A stretch of 64,000 nucleotides of DNA from Cordylochernes scorpioides (Eukaryota; Arthropoda; Arachnida; Pseudoscorpiones; Chernetidae): the NCBI GenBank assembly GCA_030710605.1, contig CP092863.1:140437547-140501546 (forward strand), read 5' to 3'. Position numbers and translations under genes: made by a program. This document shows, one piece after another, positions 31,965 to 43,034 of the stretch (the first letter of the stretch is position 1; the number at the start of each line of letters is the position of its first letter). Under the pieces are notes generated by a model. The model did no database searches and had not been told where the DNA came from. It saw only the letters and a list, made by a program, of their open reading frames with translations.

Positions 31965-32275
31965 GGGGGTCAGTGGAAGGCTGGTTAAACCGTTTGGTTT
32001 TCGAACACTACGACCCGGATTCGATTCTCGCATTGGGCACTTTTTTCTGTAAAAAAAAAAAATGCTCCAATGGCCCCCGATTCTTGCAAAGTCCAACCCC
32101 ATCAGCGAGTGCAAGTAACCAAACGGGGTTCTGGCATATTTGTAAGTGCAAAGTCGAACTGCTTTTCACATGTGTAGACATGTCGTGCGCTTACAATAAA
32201 AAAAGCAGTTGCTAACTACCCACCATGATTATCATGGCCTGTGCCACGTGTACTAGGGATAAGCAAAAATAAATA
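31965..32275 (+). mobile_element. SINE1, full length
   Basis: Same plan as 31028, with head GGGGGTCAGTGGAAGGCTGG, B box GGATTCGATTCTC and a tail of AAATAAATAAATAA. Confidence 0.9.
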
Positions 32276-32279
32276 AATA

Positions 32280-33200
32280 AATAAAATTATTCGCTAGAGG
32301 CAAATCTAAATTTTTAACTTTTTATGCTAATAAGAAAGTGTAACTGAAAATATTCTATATAAATAAAATGTATAAATCTAAAAAGAATGAAATAGTTTGA
32401 AAAGGTTGTTATAAAAGTAATACAAAGTTACAAACAAAAGAAGAAGTTATAATTTAAGGAGATGGAGTTATATATAGAGAGAGAGAGTTGTGTTATAAAG
32501 TTTCCCTCTAACAACTTCTATGACATTTCCGTGGTCTAACCAATAAACACATCATTATTTTTAACTAAATCCTTTATTTATTTAGTCCAGAAAAGCCTTT
32601 CTTATTTGTCAAATATTTTTTGAAGTTATTTCCCTCCCTCCCTCCCTCTCTCTGGTTTGGTAGAGAGAAACAAAAAAGGTATTTTTTTAAATAAGAGAAA
32701 AGTTTTAATAGAAAGGATTTTAAAAGTTTGAAAAGTACATTTAGGAATCATACTGGCTTGTGTTGACTTGAAGCTAATGGAAATTTTTCCATTTTCCTCT
32801 CTTCTTGAAACATTTCCTTCCCCAAGAAAGAATCAATTTTCACAGAATGATTAGTTCACCTACCACTTTGTAAATGTTTGTTCCAACTTTTTTTTATAAG
32901 TTAATACGGTTTAGAGAAATATTTTTTCTTTGTATATAAGATATTTTGAGAAACTTCTGATACGAGTTCTTTATATTTCAGGAAAAGCTATACTTTTTTA
33001 CAAGGAATAAAGCAACAAAAGCGCTCAAATTATTCTTTATAAATAAACCTCACCACCTACTAGAGACTACCTTAATTCTAAGTTTTTATTTCAATTGAGA
33101 GCGCTATATGACCCCCTTATGGAAACTTGCGCTAACATGCATGTATGTTTCTACATTTGTCTATACATATTTACAATTGTTTTAGGTTTTAAACCGGTTC
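32280..33200. other. AT-rich intergenic DNA
   Basis: No gene supported. CCCTCCCTCCCTCCCTCT microsatellite at about 32632-32650. Confidence 0.4.
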
Positions 33201-33204
33201 AAAA

Positions 33205-33372
33205 TCATTTTATTAGGTACCTCTCAAAAAGAGCAACCCAGTTTATGATAATTGAAACAATGAATAATATGTGAAGGTTATTAACATATTAAACAAAATG
33301 TTAACGCAGGATTCAATCCCGGTTCATGACTGTCGGGAATCGAGGGTGTTACCCACTCGTCCACCGACTTAG
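33205..33372 (-). mobile_element. SINE2 copy, reverse
   Basis: ATTAGGTACCTCTCAAAAAG, GAGCAACCCAG, and the head in reverse: GGATTCAATCCCGGTTCATG, CGAGGGTGTTACCCACTCGT, CCACCGACTTAG. Confidence 0.75.
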
Positions 33373-33539
33373 TTTTGGGTTTTAAAGAATAGTCATAAGA
33401 TATTGACAATATATATATATAAAAAAAAAAGATTAGGATTTTGATAATTTTAAGTTGAAGATTTTCATCATCATTATACATACAATAAACGTTTATAAAA
33501 AATAGTTTAATGGAACATTCAACTTGAATTAACGCTTCT

Positions 33540-33650
33540 TACGGTTTATAACTGGGATGAAAATACAGGAAGTAGCTGATTCATTAATGAAGAACCCTCC
33601 CAGCGGTTTCGCCCGTTTAATCTACCATAACGTTTCTTACAGCTCTGACG
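33540..33650 (-). mobile_element. Family A1 core segment
   Basis: On the minus strand AACGTTATGGTAG, TTAAACGGGCGAAACCGC and TGGGAGGGTTCT. The CTGATGA strand and the outer arm are missing or mutated. Confidence 0.6.
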
Positions 33651-33714
33651 ATAATGATTATAAACCCGATACTATAGGGTTGAATCTTGGTTATTGTGTA
33701 GTTACTCAAGTTAT

Positions 33715-33917
33715 ACCCATGGACCAAACTTATGGAAGTTGTATTAATATCTTTCAGCAAGTCTATTGGGATTCAGACAATAACTCTGAAAGATATTACA
33801 GTGATATTTATTGAAGACACACGAGATAACCAAGTGTGAACAAAATTACCTCTGTCCCCTTAAAAAAACGGCGATATCAAAGATTTTCAGCTTCCTTAAG
33901 TTTTGTTCATGAGTGTA
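33715..33917 (+). mobile_element. Family T MITE
   Basis: ACCCATGGACCAAACTTATG at the left, GGGATTCAGACAATAACT... wait-free body with ATTCAGACAATAACTCTG, and TTAAGTTTTGTTCATGAGTG at the right. Confidence 0.75.
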
Positions 33918-33924
33918 AGTGTAA

Positions 33925-34140
33925 CACATGTCTACAATGGTTGAAAGCAGTTAGGCTCTGAAATTACAGATGTGCTAGAGTCAAGTTTGATCACTCGAAT
34001 TCACTGGGGACATTTATAAGAATTGAGGGATATTTAAGCACCAATATTTTATTCAGAAAAAAATCGCTATGTGAGATTCGATCCCGCGCGCGGGTTGTGG
34101 ATGTCGAATTTCGACGGTTAATGCAACGCCTCCACCAAAC
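33925..34140 (-). mobile_element. SINE1 copy, degenerate, reverse
   Basis: ACATGTCTACAATGG, GAAAGCAGTTAGGCTCTG, then GAGATTCGATCCCGCGCG and CGCCTCCACC at the head end. The 3' tail is lost. Confidence 0.7.
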
Positions 34141-34144
34141 CAAA

Positions 34145-35030
34145 ACATAATTTTTATAATTTAATATTAAACAATTCGTACACCATTAATTATTTGGTAC
34201 ATGTAATGCGTCATCAAGTTATCATTACTGTTATTAAAATCCTATTAAAGGTTATATCAAACTAAAGAAATTATTTTTATGTAAAATATGCTAACGTTAC
34301 ATGATTACAGTATATTCTTTTACAAAAATATAATTTTTTTAAAAATGGTCATGAGAAACCATGGATGATAGCAAAATTCTGATTTCATTTTTGAATCCAG
34401 CATGAAAATTTGCATTAGAAACACTAGAAATGTTTATTGCGATCTTTTTAGCGTTTATATATAATTCAACGACCAATTACAAATATTTCCGCAGAGAATT
34501 TTATAAATCTTTAAAGTTGAACAAAAAGAACCATTGAAAATTGTGCTCTGTATGTTATTCGACCAAATAAAATATTAATACCAAAGTGATTACAGCCCAT
34601 TTCTATTCGGCCATTACATCAGTGGTAATGAGGATAAATCAAAGAGTGTATGTATTGCACGTATATTGGGGGTATAAATATTGAATACGAAAGGTCGTAT
34701 AGCGTCCAATTGGACCATTTGACCTCCATTAATCACATGTTTCACAGATAATGGTCCCACAGCCCAACTATTTGTGCTGCTAAATTTGGCCCGCTGGTGA
34801 TAAATTATTGGCTGAAACGTTACTTTCCAATTTGATATATCTCCACACACTATCCCCACTTCTCATACATATGGATTACTAATGTTTATAACCATTACTG
34901 TTAACCATTAATATTTTATATAAAACGTGTGTGTGTCGCTTAGATATAGAAATAAATGTTTATAGACACATATATCAAAACGTGTCAACTATTTATAAAG
35001 AAATATTCTTATTCTTTCTTATTTTTCTTA
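34145..35030. other. AT-rich DNA with one unassigned reading frame
   Basis: The minus frame 34614-34859 (81 residues, containing NSWAVGPLSVKHVINGG) has less biased composition than its surroundings and begins with Met, but I recognise no family and there is no support from neighbours. Nothing else seen. Confidence 0.25.
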
Positions 35031-35034
35031 TATC

Positions 35035-36305
35035 TCAATCATATTTTGGTATCAAGCTTGTAGAGCTTGTTAATCGTGTTTGTTGGGGATGAGTTTCTTC
35101 TTCTTTCTTATCTACACTCAATCATAATTTGGTATCAAGCTTGTAGAGGTTGTTAATGGTGTCTATTGGGGATGAGTCTCTTCTTTCTTATCTACACTCA
35201 ATCATATTTTGGTATCAAGCTTGTAGAGGTTGTTAATGGTGTCTATTGGGGATGAGTCTCTTCTTTCTTATCTACACTCAATCATAATTTGGTATTAAGC
35301 TTGTAGAGGTTGTTAATGGTGTCTATTGGGGATGAGTCTCTTCTTTCTTATCTACACTCAATCATATTTTGGTATGAAGCTTGTAGAGGTTGTTAATGGT
35401 GTCTATTGGGGATGAGTCTCTTCTTTCTTATCTACACTCAATCATAATTTGGTATTAAGCTTGTAGAGGTTGTTAATGGTGTCTATTGGGGATGAGTCTC
35501 TTCTTTCTTATCTACACTCAATCATAATTTGGTATTAAGCTTGTAGAGGTTGTTAATGGTGTCTATTGGGGATGAGTCTCTTCTTTCTTATCTACACTCA
35601 ATCAAAATTTGGTATTAAGCTTGTAGAGCTTGTTAATGGTGTCTGTTAGGATGAGTCTCTTCTTTCTTATCTACACTCAATCATAATTTGGTATTAAGCT
35701 TGTAGAGGTTGTTAATGGTGTCTATTGGGGATGAGTCTCTTCTTTCTTATCTACACTCAATCAAAATTTGGTATTAAGCTTGTAGAGCTTGTTAATGGTG
35801 TCTGTTAGGATGAGTCTCTTCTTTCTTATCTACACTCAATCAAAATTTGGTATTAGGCTTGTAGAGCTTGTTAATGGTGTCTGTTAGGATGAGTCTCTTC
35901 TTTCTTATCTACACTCAATCAAAATTTGGTATTAAGCTTGTAGAGCTTGTCAATGGTGTCTGTTAGGATGAGTCTCTTCTTTCTTATCTACACTCAATCA
36001 TAATTTGGTATTAGGCTTGTAGAGCTTGTTAATGGTGTCTGTTAGGATGAGCCTCTTCTTCTTTCTTATCTCCACTCAATCATATCAGGGTATCATGCTT
36101 GTAGAGTTTGTTAATGGTGTCTGTTGGGGATGAGCCTCTTCTTCTTTATTATCTACACTCAATCATATCAGGGTATCAAGCTTGTAGAGCATGTTAATGG
36201 TGTCTGCTGGAGATGAGTCTCTTCTTCTTTCTTTATCTACACTCAATCATATTTTGGTATCAAGCTTGTAGAGCTTGTTGATGGTGTCTGTTGGGGATGA
36301 GTAGA
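35035..36305 (+). repeat. Satellite-like array, 80-bp unit, about 16 copies
   Basis: Units read CTACACTCAATCATA, TTTGGTATTAAGCTTGTAGA, GGTTGTTAATGGTGTC, GGGATGAGTCTCTTCTTTCT. Early units are 80 bp; later ones with GTTAGGATGAG are 78-79 bp. The central units are almost identical while the two ends diverge, the usual picture of unequal exchange. Confidence 0.95.
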
Positions 36306-36339
36306 GATCACAATGGATGAGATATAAATAAATAACACT

Positions 36340-36545
36340 CCATTAATCACGAATGCTTCTTTTTGAAGTAAAACAAACCTTTTGCTGTTTTTACTGCGAT
36401 GGAAAAAATATAATCGTAGAGCTCTAAAAAGCGGTCTGGTGGATTAAATTGGCGAAACCGCTAGGATGATTCACTACTGATTAGACACTCCATCCTAATG
36501 TTTCCATCACAGTAAGGACAGTAGGAGTATATGGACGACCTGAAA
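36340..36545 (+). mobile_element. Family A2 copy, shortened arms
   Basis: Left arm ATCACGAATGCTTCTTTTTG, TTTTTACTGCGATGG; core at 36430; right arm CATCACAGTAAGGACAGTAG. No TATA box remains. Confidence 0.7.
36430..36496 (+). ncRNA. Swapped-order hammerhead, mutated copy (family A2)
   Basis: Same 59-nt frame as 2510: AGCGGT, C, TGGT, linker, TTGGC, GAA, ACCGCT, linker, ACTA, CTGATTA. G8 of the core is changed and stem II is lost, so it should be dead. The additional helix survives with changed bases: AGGATG (36463-36468) pairs with CATCCT (36491-36496), where other copies have GGGAGG and CCTCCC. Confidence 0.6.
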
Positions 36546-37085
36546 CAATGGACCGAACGACGTATATAGAAGGAGAGAAAGCGGGTTGCGGGATATAATC
36601 AACACGGCCCACAGTAGAGGAAGGCACTGAAGGAGAGATATATGGAGAGACCTTAATTATATAGAATACTGCTTTTATATAAATATACTGTAAATATATA
36701 TATAATATAAATATATGTTATATAAAAGTTATTCAATTTCAGATTATATTTACAAGAACAAACTACTCTGTAAAGTCGTTCGCCAGATATCTCGGCTTTC
36801 CCTATATTAACTCATTGTTGTTGTTTTACTTTGGCCGGCTCAAATCTTTTTGGTAGATATGTAAATAAGTCTTTTGTTTTCTTTATTCTATACACGCCAT
36901 TAGTCAGGTATTATTTCATCCTCAATTATGTTACCATATCAATTAAAGTAAATTGTGATATAAATTGATTTATTGTATTTTCTTTCAAGATGATTCGACT
37001 ACGAACAATACCATTTAGTAATCATGTACACAACCAGCAATTAATCTCTAATCTCAACATAATATTTTATCATTATATATATAAT
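36546..37085. other. AT-rich DNA, nothing recognised
   Basis: No gene or assignable repeat seen. Confidence 0.35.
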
Positions 37086-37086
37086 T

Positions 37087-37730
37087 AGCGGACGTACCCG
37101 GCTTCGCCCGAGGTTTTACCCGAGTAAAGGTTTGTCTAACGAACATTTGTTAAAACAATTCTCTATAAACTTATAAAAAAATATATATATTTTGATAATT
37201 TGAAACTCGTATATTTGAATCTCTCGATAAAGTGAACATTTTTTCCCGGTCCCTGTTTGCCGTGTCATCCTGAATTTTGTCTTTCATAATTTTCTACATT
37301 ACAAAATCATCGTTTTATCTAGTGAACATTCTTTCCCGGTCCCTTGAAAAATACTCGATAAGGTTGAATAAATTCATGGTCGTTTATGGAAGATGGACGA
37401 AGTTCCCGGAGGTCATCTTGGGCAAGCTCCCGCGAGGCTTTCCCGCACAGCTGTGTCACCAACTCTGAATGATTGGTCGGTGGGTACTTGGAATGTCGGC
37501 CGGCGGCCGGGCGCTGGTGGCAAGGTGCTTGCGAGTTAAAGCTACAATTCTGCAAATAACTCTAAGGATATTATAGATATTCAAGATATTATTTTTCGTA
37601 AACCTTTCCGGGGATATGCCTAATAATATCCCAAAATTTCACGGCGATTGGATGTACGGTTTTTGAATCTATAGAGTACACACAGACCACAGACAAACAG
37701 ACAGACAGACATTCAATTTTATATATATAG
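37087..37730 (+). mobile_element. Family G repeat
   Basis: Starts AGCGGACGTACCCGGCTTCG, ends CACGGCGATTGGATGTACGG, ACAGACAGACAGACATTC, TTTTATATATATAGAC, like 12590-13455 but without its internal duplication. A family H element starts at once at its 3' end. Confidence 0.65.
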
Positions 37731-37732
37731 AC

Positions 37733-38608
37733 TAGCCGAATGACCCGGGCAACGCCCGTGTTTTAATTTAGACACGTGGACCTGTTGGATCATTAACGCC
37801 CGTGTTTTACCCGATTGAATGTTTTTATTCAAATACTATTTGTTACAATTATAAATTGGCGCCTTAAATAAATGCATATGTTAGTTAATAACTATAGCCT
37901 ATGTTGTGCTTTATCTGTCTATGTACTGTTGGCTTCCGTAGGCGTCTCTTACTGGGAAAAAGAAAGAGAGGATTCCATTTAGTTATTAACTAATATATGC
38001 ATTTTTTTAAGGAGCGACCCGCTCCAACACAATATTTACAAAAACCAAAAAGCGAGTGTGAGGGGGGGGGGGGGGGGGGGGGCAAAGTGTCTCGCGCAGT
38101 GGCGGCGCCATCGTAGCGAACCAATAGGAGAGCGCCATTCCAAAAAAAAAGCAAACGGTGACAGAGATGAATAACGCATGACGCTCGTAACTGTATATAG
38201 AACGAGCCGAATGACCCGGGCAACGCCCGTGTTTTACCCGATTGAATGTTTTGATTCAAATACTATTTGTTACAATTATAAATTGGCGCCTTAAATAAAT
38301 GCATATGTTAGTTAATAACTATAGCCTATGTGCTTTATCTGTCTATGTACTGTTGGCTTCCGTAGGCGTCTCTTACTGGGAAAAAGAAAGAGAGGATTCC
38401 ATTTGGTTATTAACTAATATATGCATTTATTTAAGGAGCGACCCGCTCCAACACAATAGTTACAAAAACAACAAAGCGAGTGGGGGGGCAAAGGTGGCGT
38501 GATCGTAGCCAACCAATAGGAGGGCGCCATTCCAAAAAAAAAAGCAAACGGTGACAGAGATGAAAAAGAATTGATGACGCTCGTAACTGTATATAGAATG
38601 ATTTTTCG
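37733..38608 (+). mobile_element. Family H elements, two in tandem
   Basis: CCGAATGACCCGGGCAACGC starts copies at about 37737 and 38207. Each has TTAAATAAATGCATATGTTA, TTCCGTAGGCGTCTCTTACT, GGAGCGACCCGCTCCAACAC, GCGCCATTCC and an A run, GACGCTCGTAACTGTATATA end. The first copy has a G run of about 22 at 38060-38082. Arms TATGCAT and complement inside each copy are inverted. Confidence 0.75.
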
Positions 38609-38952
38609 AGCTATGGATTTCATAAGTAGAAGGTAGGCTTCGATTTCCTAAAATTCTATGAAAGGTATAATGCAATCAACCGTATTTCTAAAAAAAGTTG
38701 TTTTTGTCTAACTTGACAAAGAAATGGTGTTGTGGCTTATATTCACAGATATAAATGATCCCAATATCGGCAGAAACAGATAGAGAAATACTTCGTTTTA
38801 AAGCATTTTCAAACGCAGAGAGATGTATGAAACATAACTACCATCCTTCTGTATAATCAAAATATACAAGTATCAGAGTCATCAACAATCAATTCTGTCA
38901 TCGTTTGCTTTTGTGAATGGGATAAATACCCAAATATGGCCATTTCTTATAA

Positions 38953-39023
38953 GCATCGGTGGTTCAGTGGTAGAATGCTCGCCTGCCACGCGGGCGGCCC
39001 GGGTTCGATTCCCGGCCGATGCA
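38953..39023 (+). tRNA. tRNA-Gly(GCC): tRNA-Gly (anticodon GCC)
   Basis: 71 nt with acceptor stem GCATCGG/CCGATGC and discriminator A, D arm around GGTTCAGTGG, anticodon arm CTCGC-CTGCCAC-GCGGG with GCC at 38985-38987, and T arm GGTTCGATTCC. Internal boxes A (TGGTTCAGTGG) and B (GGTTCGATTCC) are consensus RNA polymerase III promoter elements. A run of T follows immediately (39024 on), serving as terminator. No intron. It matches the known animal tRNA-Gly-GCC closely, so it is probably a functional gene; a recent tRNA retro-copy is the alternative, though no CCA is encoded. Confidence 0.95.
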
Positions 39024-39036
39024 TTTTTTTTTTTTT
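39024..39036 (+). terminator. RNA polymerase III terminator of tRNA-Gly
   Basis: A T run starts at the base after the discriminator. Confidence 0.8.
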
Positions 39037-39059
39037 TACAATTTTTGAAACTCATTTAT

Positions 39060-39435
39060 ATTATTATCCCTATATATATAAAAGTCAGCGTATGTATGAA
39101 TGTATGTTTGTCAACTATACACGTCCACAATACGTAACTAATCTGACTGAAATTTCAACAGTATATAAAGTAGAATCTGGAAAAACTCTTTGTGAAAATT
39201 TCAGGTCTCTATCCCGAATATCCGTCGTGTTATTTGCAAATTTGCTCTTTCGCTCGCGCCTCTAGCGGTGAAAATGGGGGGTAATACCAGCTGACCTAAT
39301 GTACATGTAAAGTTTGGAGCGGGACGTTTCACAAGAGTGACATCCACGGCGCCAATTTATAATTGTAACGAATAGTATTTGAATAAAAACATTTAATCGG
39401 GTAAACCCGAGCGTTGCCCGGGTCATTCGGCTAGT
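39060..39435 (-). mobile_element. Family H-like element, reverse
   Basis: Right end reads CGGGTAAACCCGAGCGTTGC, CCGGGTCATTCGGCTAG, the reverse of the H start at 37737. The inner GGCGCCAATTTATAATTGTA also matches H. The left part (AAAGTCAGCGTATGTATGAA, CTGACTGAAATTTCAAC) is not in the tandem copies. Confidence 0.6.
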
Positions 39436-39655
39436 TCCATTTAATATTCATATTACTAGGACACATTAACGCGCCATCTGATATAAGAAATTTAAGTTGT
39501 TTTTGATTTTTATGTTTCTTTTTTCTAAATAACATTTTCTACTGCCCTTACTGAACCATAACGTTCGATCGCGAATAAAATTATATTACTAAACTGCCCT
39601 TGCTGCAATGTAAAGTGTAAATGTAAGGCAAATGTGAGGGCCTGTTTCATCAGTG

Positions 39656-39664
39656 TATAAAAGG
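39656..39664 (+). promoter_or_regulatory. TATA box of family A1
   Basis: TATAAAAGG, 38 nt upstream of the predicted cleavage base (39694). The copy at 57982 has the same sequence at the same distance. Confidence 0.5.
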
Positions 39665-39687
39665 AAAACAGCCGAATGCAATATTAC

Positions 39688-39746
39688 AGGAGTATGGTAG
39701 ATTAAAATGACGAAACCGCTGGGAGGGTTCACCACTGACGAGCCAG
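39688..39746 (+). ncRNA. Swapped-order hammerhead, worn copy (family A1)
   Basis: 59-nt frame: AGGAGT, A, TGGT, linker, ATGAC, GAA, ACCGCT, linker, ACCA, CTGACGA, GCCAG. Core residues are all acceptable, but stem III keeps only its two pairs next to the cut and stem II has two mismatches. Confidence 0.5.
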
Positions 39747-39844
39747 GTCCTCCCATTATTTTATCTTTGCAGTAAGGGCAGTAGAAAATTGTTTATTTAA
39801 AAAAGAAACATACGCTTCAAAAATAGTTAAAATCTCTTTATATT

Positions 39845-40380
39845 AGAACCAAAATTATTTGATTCTTTTCAATTTTTCCAAAGAGTGGAACAAGTGTTTC
39901 TATCAAGTGATATATATTAATAGGCGTATAGACTATGGCTAAGTGAAGAGGAAAAAAAAGAAATCTATGGGAAGACTTCCCTAAGGATTTCCTGCCAAAT
40001 TGGCTCTTTCAAGATGGCGTCAGTAATGTAATAGATCTTGTGCCTCCTCCACCGCCAATTTATTTATAAATTACGACATAATTCCGAAATGGCCGATTCC
40101 TCTCAATTTCAAATTTATTGATAGTACGCCATAGATTAAATTTACCCCTGGAACAAAGCCTTCTTCTCTTTTAAAAACTTTGTGATGGATTTTTTTAATG
40201 GGAAAAAAAACTATAATTCTACTTTAAATTTATGAAACAATACACAACATCTTTGAGGTTATAAATTATGAAAGACGGCTTAAAATAAATAAAAAATAAT
40301 AGAAAATATTTGAGGTTATGTAAATTAGTGGAAAATGTAATAAATATTAACAAGAGACGTTGAAAATTATTAAGAGGTTC
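39845..40380. other. AT-rich DNA, nothing recognised
   Basis: No gene or assignable repeat seen. Confidence 0.35.
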
Positions 40381-40384
40381 ATCC

Positions 40385-40580
40385 TGATCACTCATATAAA
40401 GATTTTAAATGACAGAGCGCCATCTAGTGTAACAAAAATCAACTAAGCGTTGATTAAGCTTGTTTTATAATATGTGGCTAACCCATTTCCTGATAAATCA
40501 AGAAAAAAATTATCACGAACGCGTTTCGGGCTGTGGAACTCGTCAGCGTAGTGAAGGCTGTATCTTAATTTTAACCTTTT
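40385..40580 (-). mobile_element. Family B2 element, reverse
   Basis: GAGCGCCATCTAGTG, CAACTAAGCGTTGATT, TTCCTGATAAATCAAG, then the hammerhead relic and GGCTGTATCTTAA. Confidence 0.8.
40512..40552 (-). ncRNA. Hammerhead ribozyme relic (family B2)
   Basis: Minus strand: ACTACG, CTGACGA, 12-nt decayed stem II (GTTCC...GCCC), GAA, ACGCGT, T, CGTGAT. The core is intact, stem I has four pairs, stem II is broken. Confidence 0.7.
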
Positions 40581-40734
40581 CAGATGACAATAATATAAGA
40601 ATTGAAGTTAGAGCTACATTTATATATTAATGTGAAACACTTCTCCTGTTTGTGTAATTAAAGGTTACTGAGAGGGCCTGTACCATCTGTCATTATGATT
40701 ATTAACTCATCGTTCATTCAAAAATACATTAATG

Positions 40735-40990
40735 ATTTTTTTGTTTATAACTTCGGTACAGAACATGATGTTGGTGATAAAGAATGTACCACAACAATAG
40801 GTTTGATAAATTCAGACAAAAGACCAACCTGTATAACTGCTAGGATGCTCTGAAATTGAAGTCACCCCTTACATAGCTCGGAATTATGGTTTAGATTTTG
40901 TATGAATTTGCTGAAACTGGTGTTGTCGTCTATTCTTTTTTTATTATCACCAACATTACTTCCTGTACTGGGGTGTCTAAGCGCGCCATC
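40735..40990. mobile_element. Family C palindromic copy, ribozyme lost
   Basis: ACCACAACAATAGGTTTGAT and AAAGACCAACCTGTATAACT on one side, TTGCTGAAACTGGTGTTGTC on the other. The hammerhead is replaced by unrelated-looking sequence. Confidence 0.6.
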
Positions 40991-41084
40991 TGTTATCGAA
41001 AATATAAACTAATTTTTGACGTATTTTCTTTCAAGTAAAACAATTTTCTATTCATGATAAAATTGTTTAAAAAGTATTAAAATT

Positions 41085-41385
41085 ACAAATAAATTCTCAC
41101 AATGAGTATCTTTTTTATTTAAAAAACGCTAGCTTTCAAGCGTTAATCGCTCTTCAACGGGCTTACTTTGTATAATATTGACTTGATCCCACCAGAAATA
41201 TTTACAAAAACAAGCGCGCGCATTTCTTAAAAATCTGATCATTGAATTTTTTTTTTTTTTGTTTTTGTAAATATTTCTGGTGCGATTGTGTCGATATTAT
41301 AGTAATCCCGTTGAAGAGCGATTAACGCTTGAAAGCTAGCGTTTTTTAAATAAAAAAGATACTCATTGTGAGAATATATTTGTAA
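41085..41385. repeat. Family D palindrome
   Basis: CGCTAGCTTTCAAGCGTTAA and GAGCGATTAACGCTTGAAAG are the inverted arms, with ACAATGAGTATC and GATACTCATTGTGAG outside them. Each arm holds GTTGAAGAGCG, a small hairpin, then TTGAAAGC, a possible worn hammerhead (C3 to U). Confidence 0.75.
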
Positions 41386-41394
41386 TTTTAAAAC

Positions 41395-41575
41395 AATTTT
41401 CTATTGCCGTTACTACAATGGTAAAAAATAATGAGATGACCTCTATGGCTCATCAGTGGTAAACCCTCACAGCATTTTCGCCAGTTTATACTACACATCT
41501 TTATCAGTGCAGTGTAAGATCAGTAGAGAATTGTTTTATATAAAAGAAACGCGTCAAAAGATAGTTTATAATTTT
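41395..41575 (-). mobile_element. Family A1 copy, degenerate
   Basis: CTCATCAGTGGTAAACCC, CATTTTCGCCAGTTTATACT and TGCAGTGTAAGATCAGTAGA. Confidence 0.55.
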
Positions 41576-41579
41576 AAAA

Positions 41580-42780
41580 AATATATAAAATTCTGAACAC
41601 TTTTAAAATAAATTCTTTACTCATAAATCCCGAATTTTATGTAAAAACTTCTTTTTTTTTTAAATAACGGTGTTGCTTCAAAATATAAAATATGATATCG
41701 CCTCTATTCATATTTTAATAAAATTCTACAAAATATCTGAATAAACTTTTCAAAACTCATTAAATAGAAACGATATATAGGTGATATAAATATATATAAT
41801 AAAGTATATGTTTTTAACTTGTATAAAAGGACACGAAGTTAAAATATATATATTCACCAAGGAATATAAAATAAAAAACTCTTTTTAGCATATACATTTT
41901 AAAAAATGGATTAAATTTCGTTAGTATATGTAATATGTTCTTTTTTAACGAATTTAAATTGGCGTTGGGTTTTTTTAGGATGTAGAAACTGTTTTTAAAA
42001 AAAAAAGGTAGGGGGGGGGGGGTGGTTAGGGGTGAAAGGTTTCTTCAAACCTGTATTGGAAATGGTAAAAAAGAAAAAGTTAAATTATGTCTATATACAT
42101 GGTAAAACTTTCTAGCAATTTGTCTTTCGAAAATAGAAATATGGTAGAAAAATCTGTGAGGAGTAAGATAATATTTGCGGGGAAATTTTATAACTTTTTT
42201 TTTCCTTTTCGAAATGGAATATAGATTCGCCTTTCTCGGAATGAAAATCTTTCATAAATAAAGATCCCCCAGAATGTGTGTGTTTTTTTTTTTTAAAGGG
42301 AAAAATATTTACCCTTAAGTAAAACTATCAGTGGAGTTTTTAAAAAGTTGGAATTTTTTATTAATAATATCGTATGTGTGTGGTTAAGTTTAATATTAAT
42401 GGGAAATAATTTTCTACCTATATTTGATTTCTGATTTTTTCCTTTTAAATTTGAATGCATTAAATTTTTGTGGAAGGAAATGTTTTCATAAGGAGAGAGA
42501 GGGTGAATGTGTGTTGATGGTATAGTTTATTGATTCTACTTAAAATTAAATTGAGAGATATTTTTATATTTGAAATATATTAGCTTGTGATTCTAATTTT
42601 AGAAAATATCTTTCTCACTGACCTTTAGTATATCTTTAAGTTTCTTATGTTATTATATAGGGAGTCTAGTTATATACATATTTCTATTTTGTTCTTGATT
42701 TTTTTAACATGAAAAGCGTCTTTAGGCAAATTTGGCTTTAACTACCCATTTCTTGTTATCTCAGGAAGCCTCTGGGAACA
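41580..42780. other. AT-rich DNA
   Basis: No gene supported. A G run lies at about 42010-42022. ORFs are absent. Confidence 0.4.
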
Positions 42781-43015
42781 AATCTTTGGTCGTAGAGGTA
42801 CAGTCTGCACCACGCTGACGAGGACCAACAGCCCGAAACGCGGACGTGGTTGACTTTCTTGATTTATTAAGAAATTGGGTTGGCTAAATATATTTGGAAC
42901 ACATATTTGTTCCACTAGATGGCGCTCTGCCCTCTAAAATGTTAATGTGAGCGGTCAGGAAATGTCAATTTTGTTTTTAATATTAACACCTAACCATTTT
43001 TCTATTTTTTTCATG
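42781..43015 (+). mobile_element. Family B2 element, full copy
   Basis: TTTGGTCGTAGAGGTACAG, hammerhead, TTTCTTGATTTATTAAGAA, GGTTGGC, GTTCCACTAGATGGCGCTCT, GTGAGCGGTCAGGAAATG, AATATTAACACCTAACC. Confidence 0.8.
42809..42850 (+). ncRNA. Hammerhead ribozyme, cleavage triplet mutated (family B2)
   Basis: ACCACG, CTGACGA, stem II GGAC/GCCC (one mismatch), GAA, ACGCGG, A, CGTGGT. Stem I is perfect over six pairs. U16.1 is G, so the triplet is GGA and cleavage is unlikely. Confidence 0.75.
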
Positions 43016-43034
43016 ATTTTTAACATATATATAT

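Larger units (their letters stand above)
39460..39840 (+). mobile_element. Family A1 element with TATA box and ribozyme core
   Basis: Left arm with ACGCGCCATCTGATATAAG and TTCTACTGCCCTTACTG, a second partial arm with CTGCCCTTGCTGCAATG, TATA box at 39656, core at 39688-39746, right arm TTGCAGTAAGGGCAGTAGAA. Right terminus is worn. Confidence 0.75.

Noticed and set aside
30998..32215. 80-86 codon frames in both directions
   Set aside because: They read through SINE1 copies, which are RNA polymerase III type sequences without coding function.
35060..36300. Hammerhead in the 80-bp satellite (GGGATGAG)
   Set aside because: No GAA strand or complementary stem II in the unit.
35035..36305. CRISPR-like array
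   Set aside because: Units are contiguous 80-bp tandem repeats without unique spacers, and the DNA is eukaryotic.
38055..38085. G-quadruplex function for the long G run
   Set aside because: A single homopolymer run within a repeat; no evidence beyond composition.
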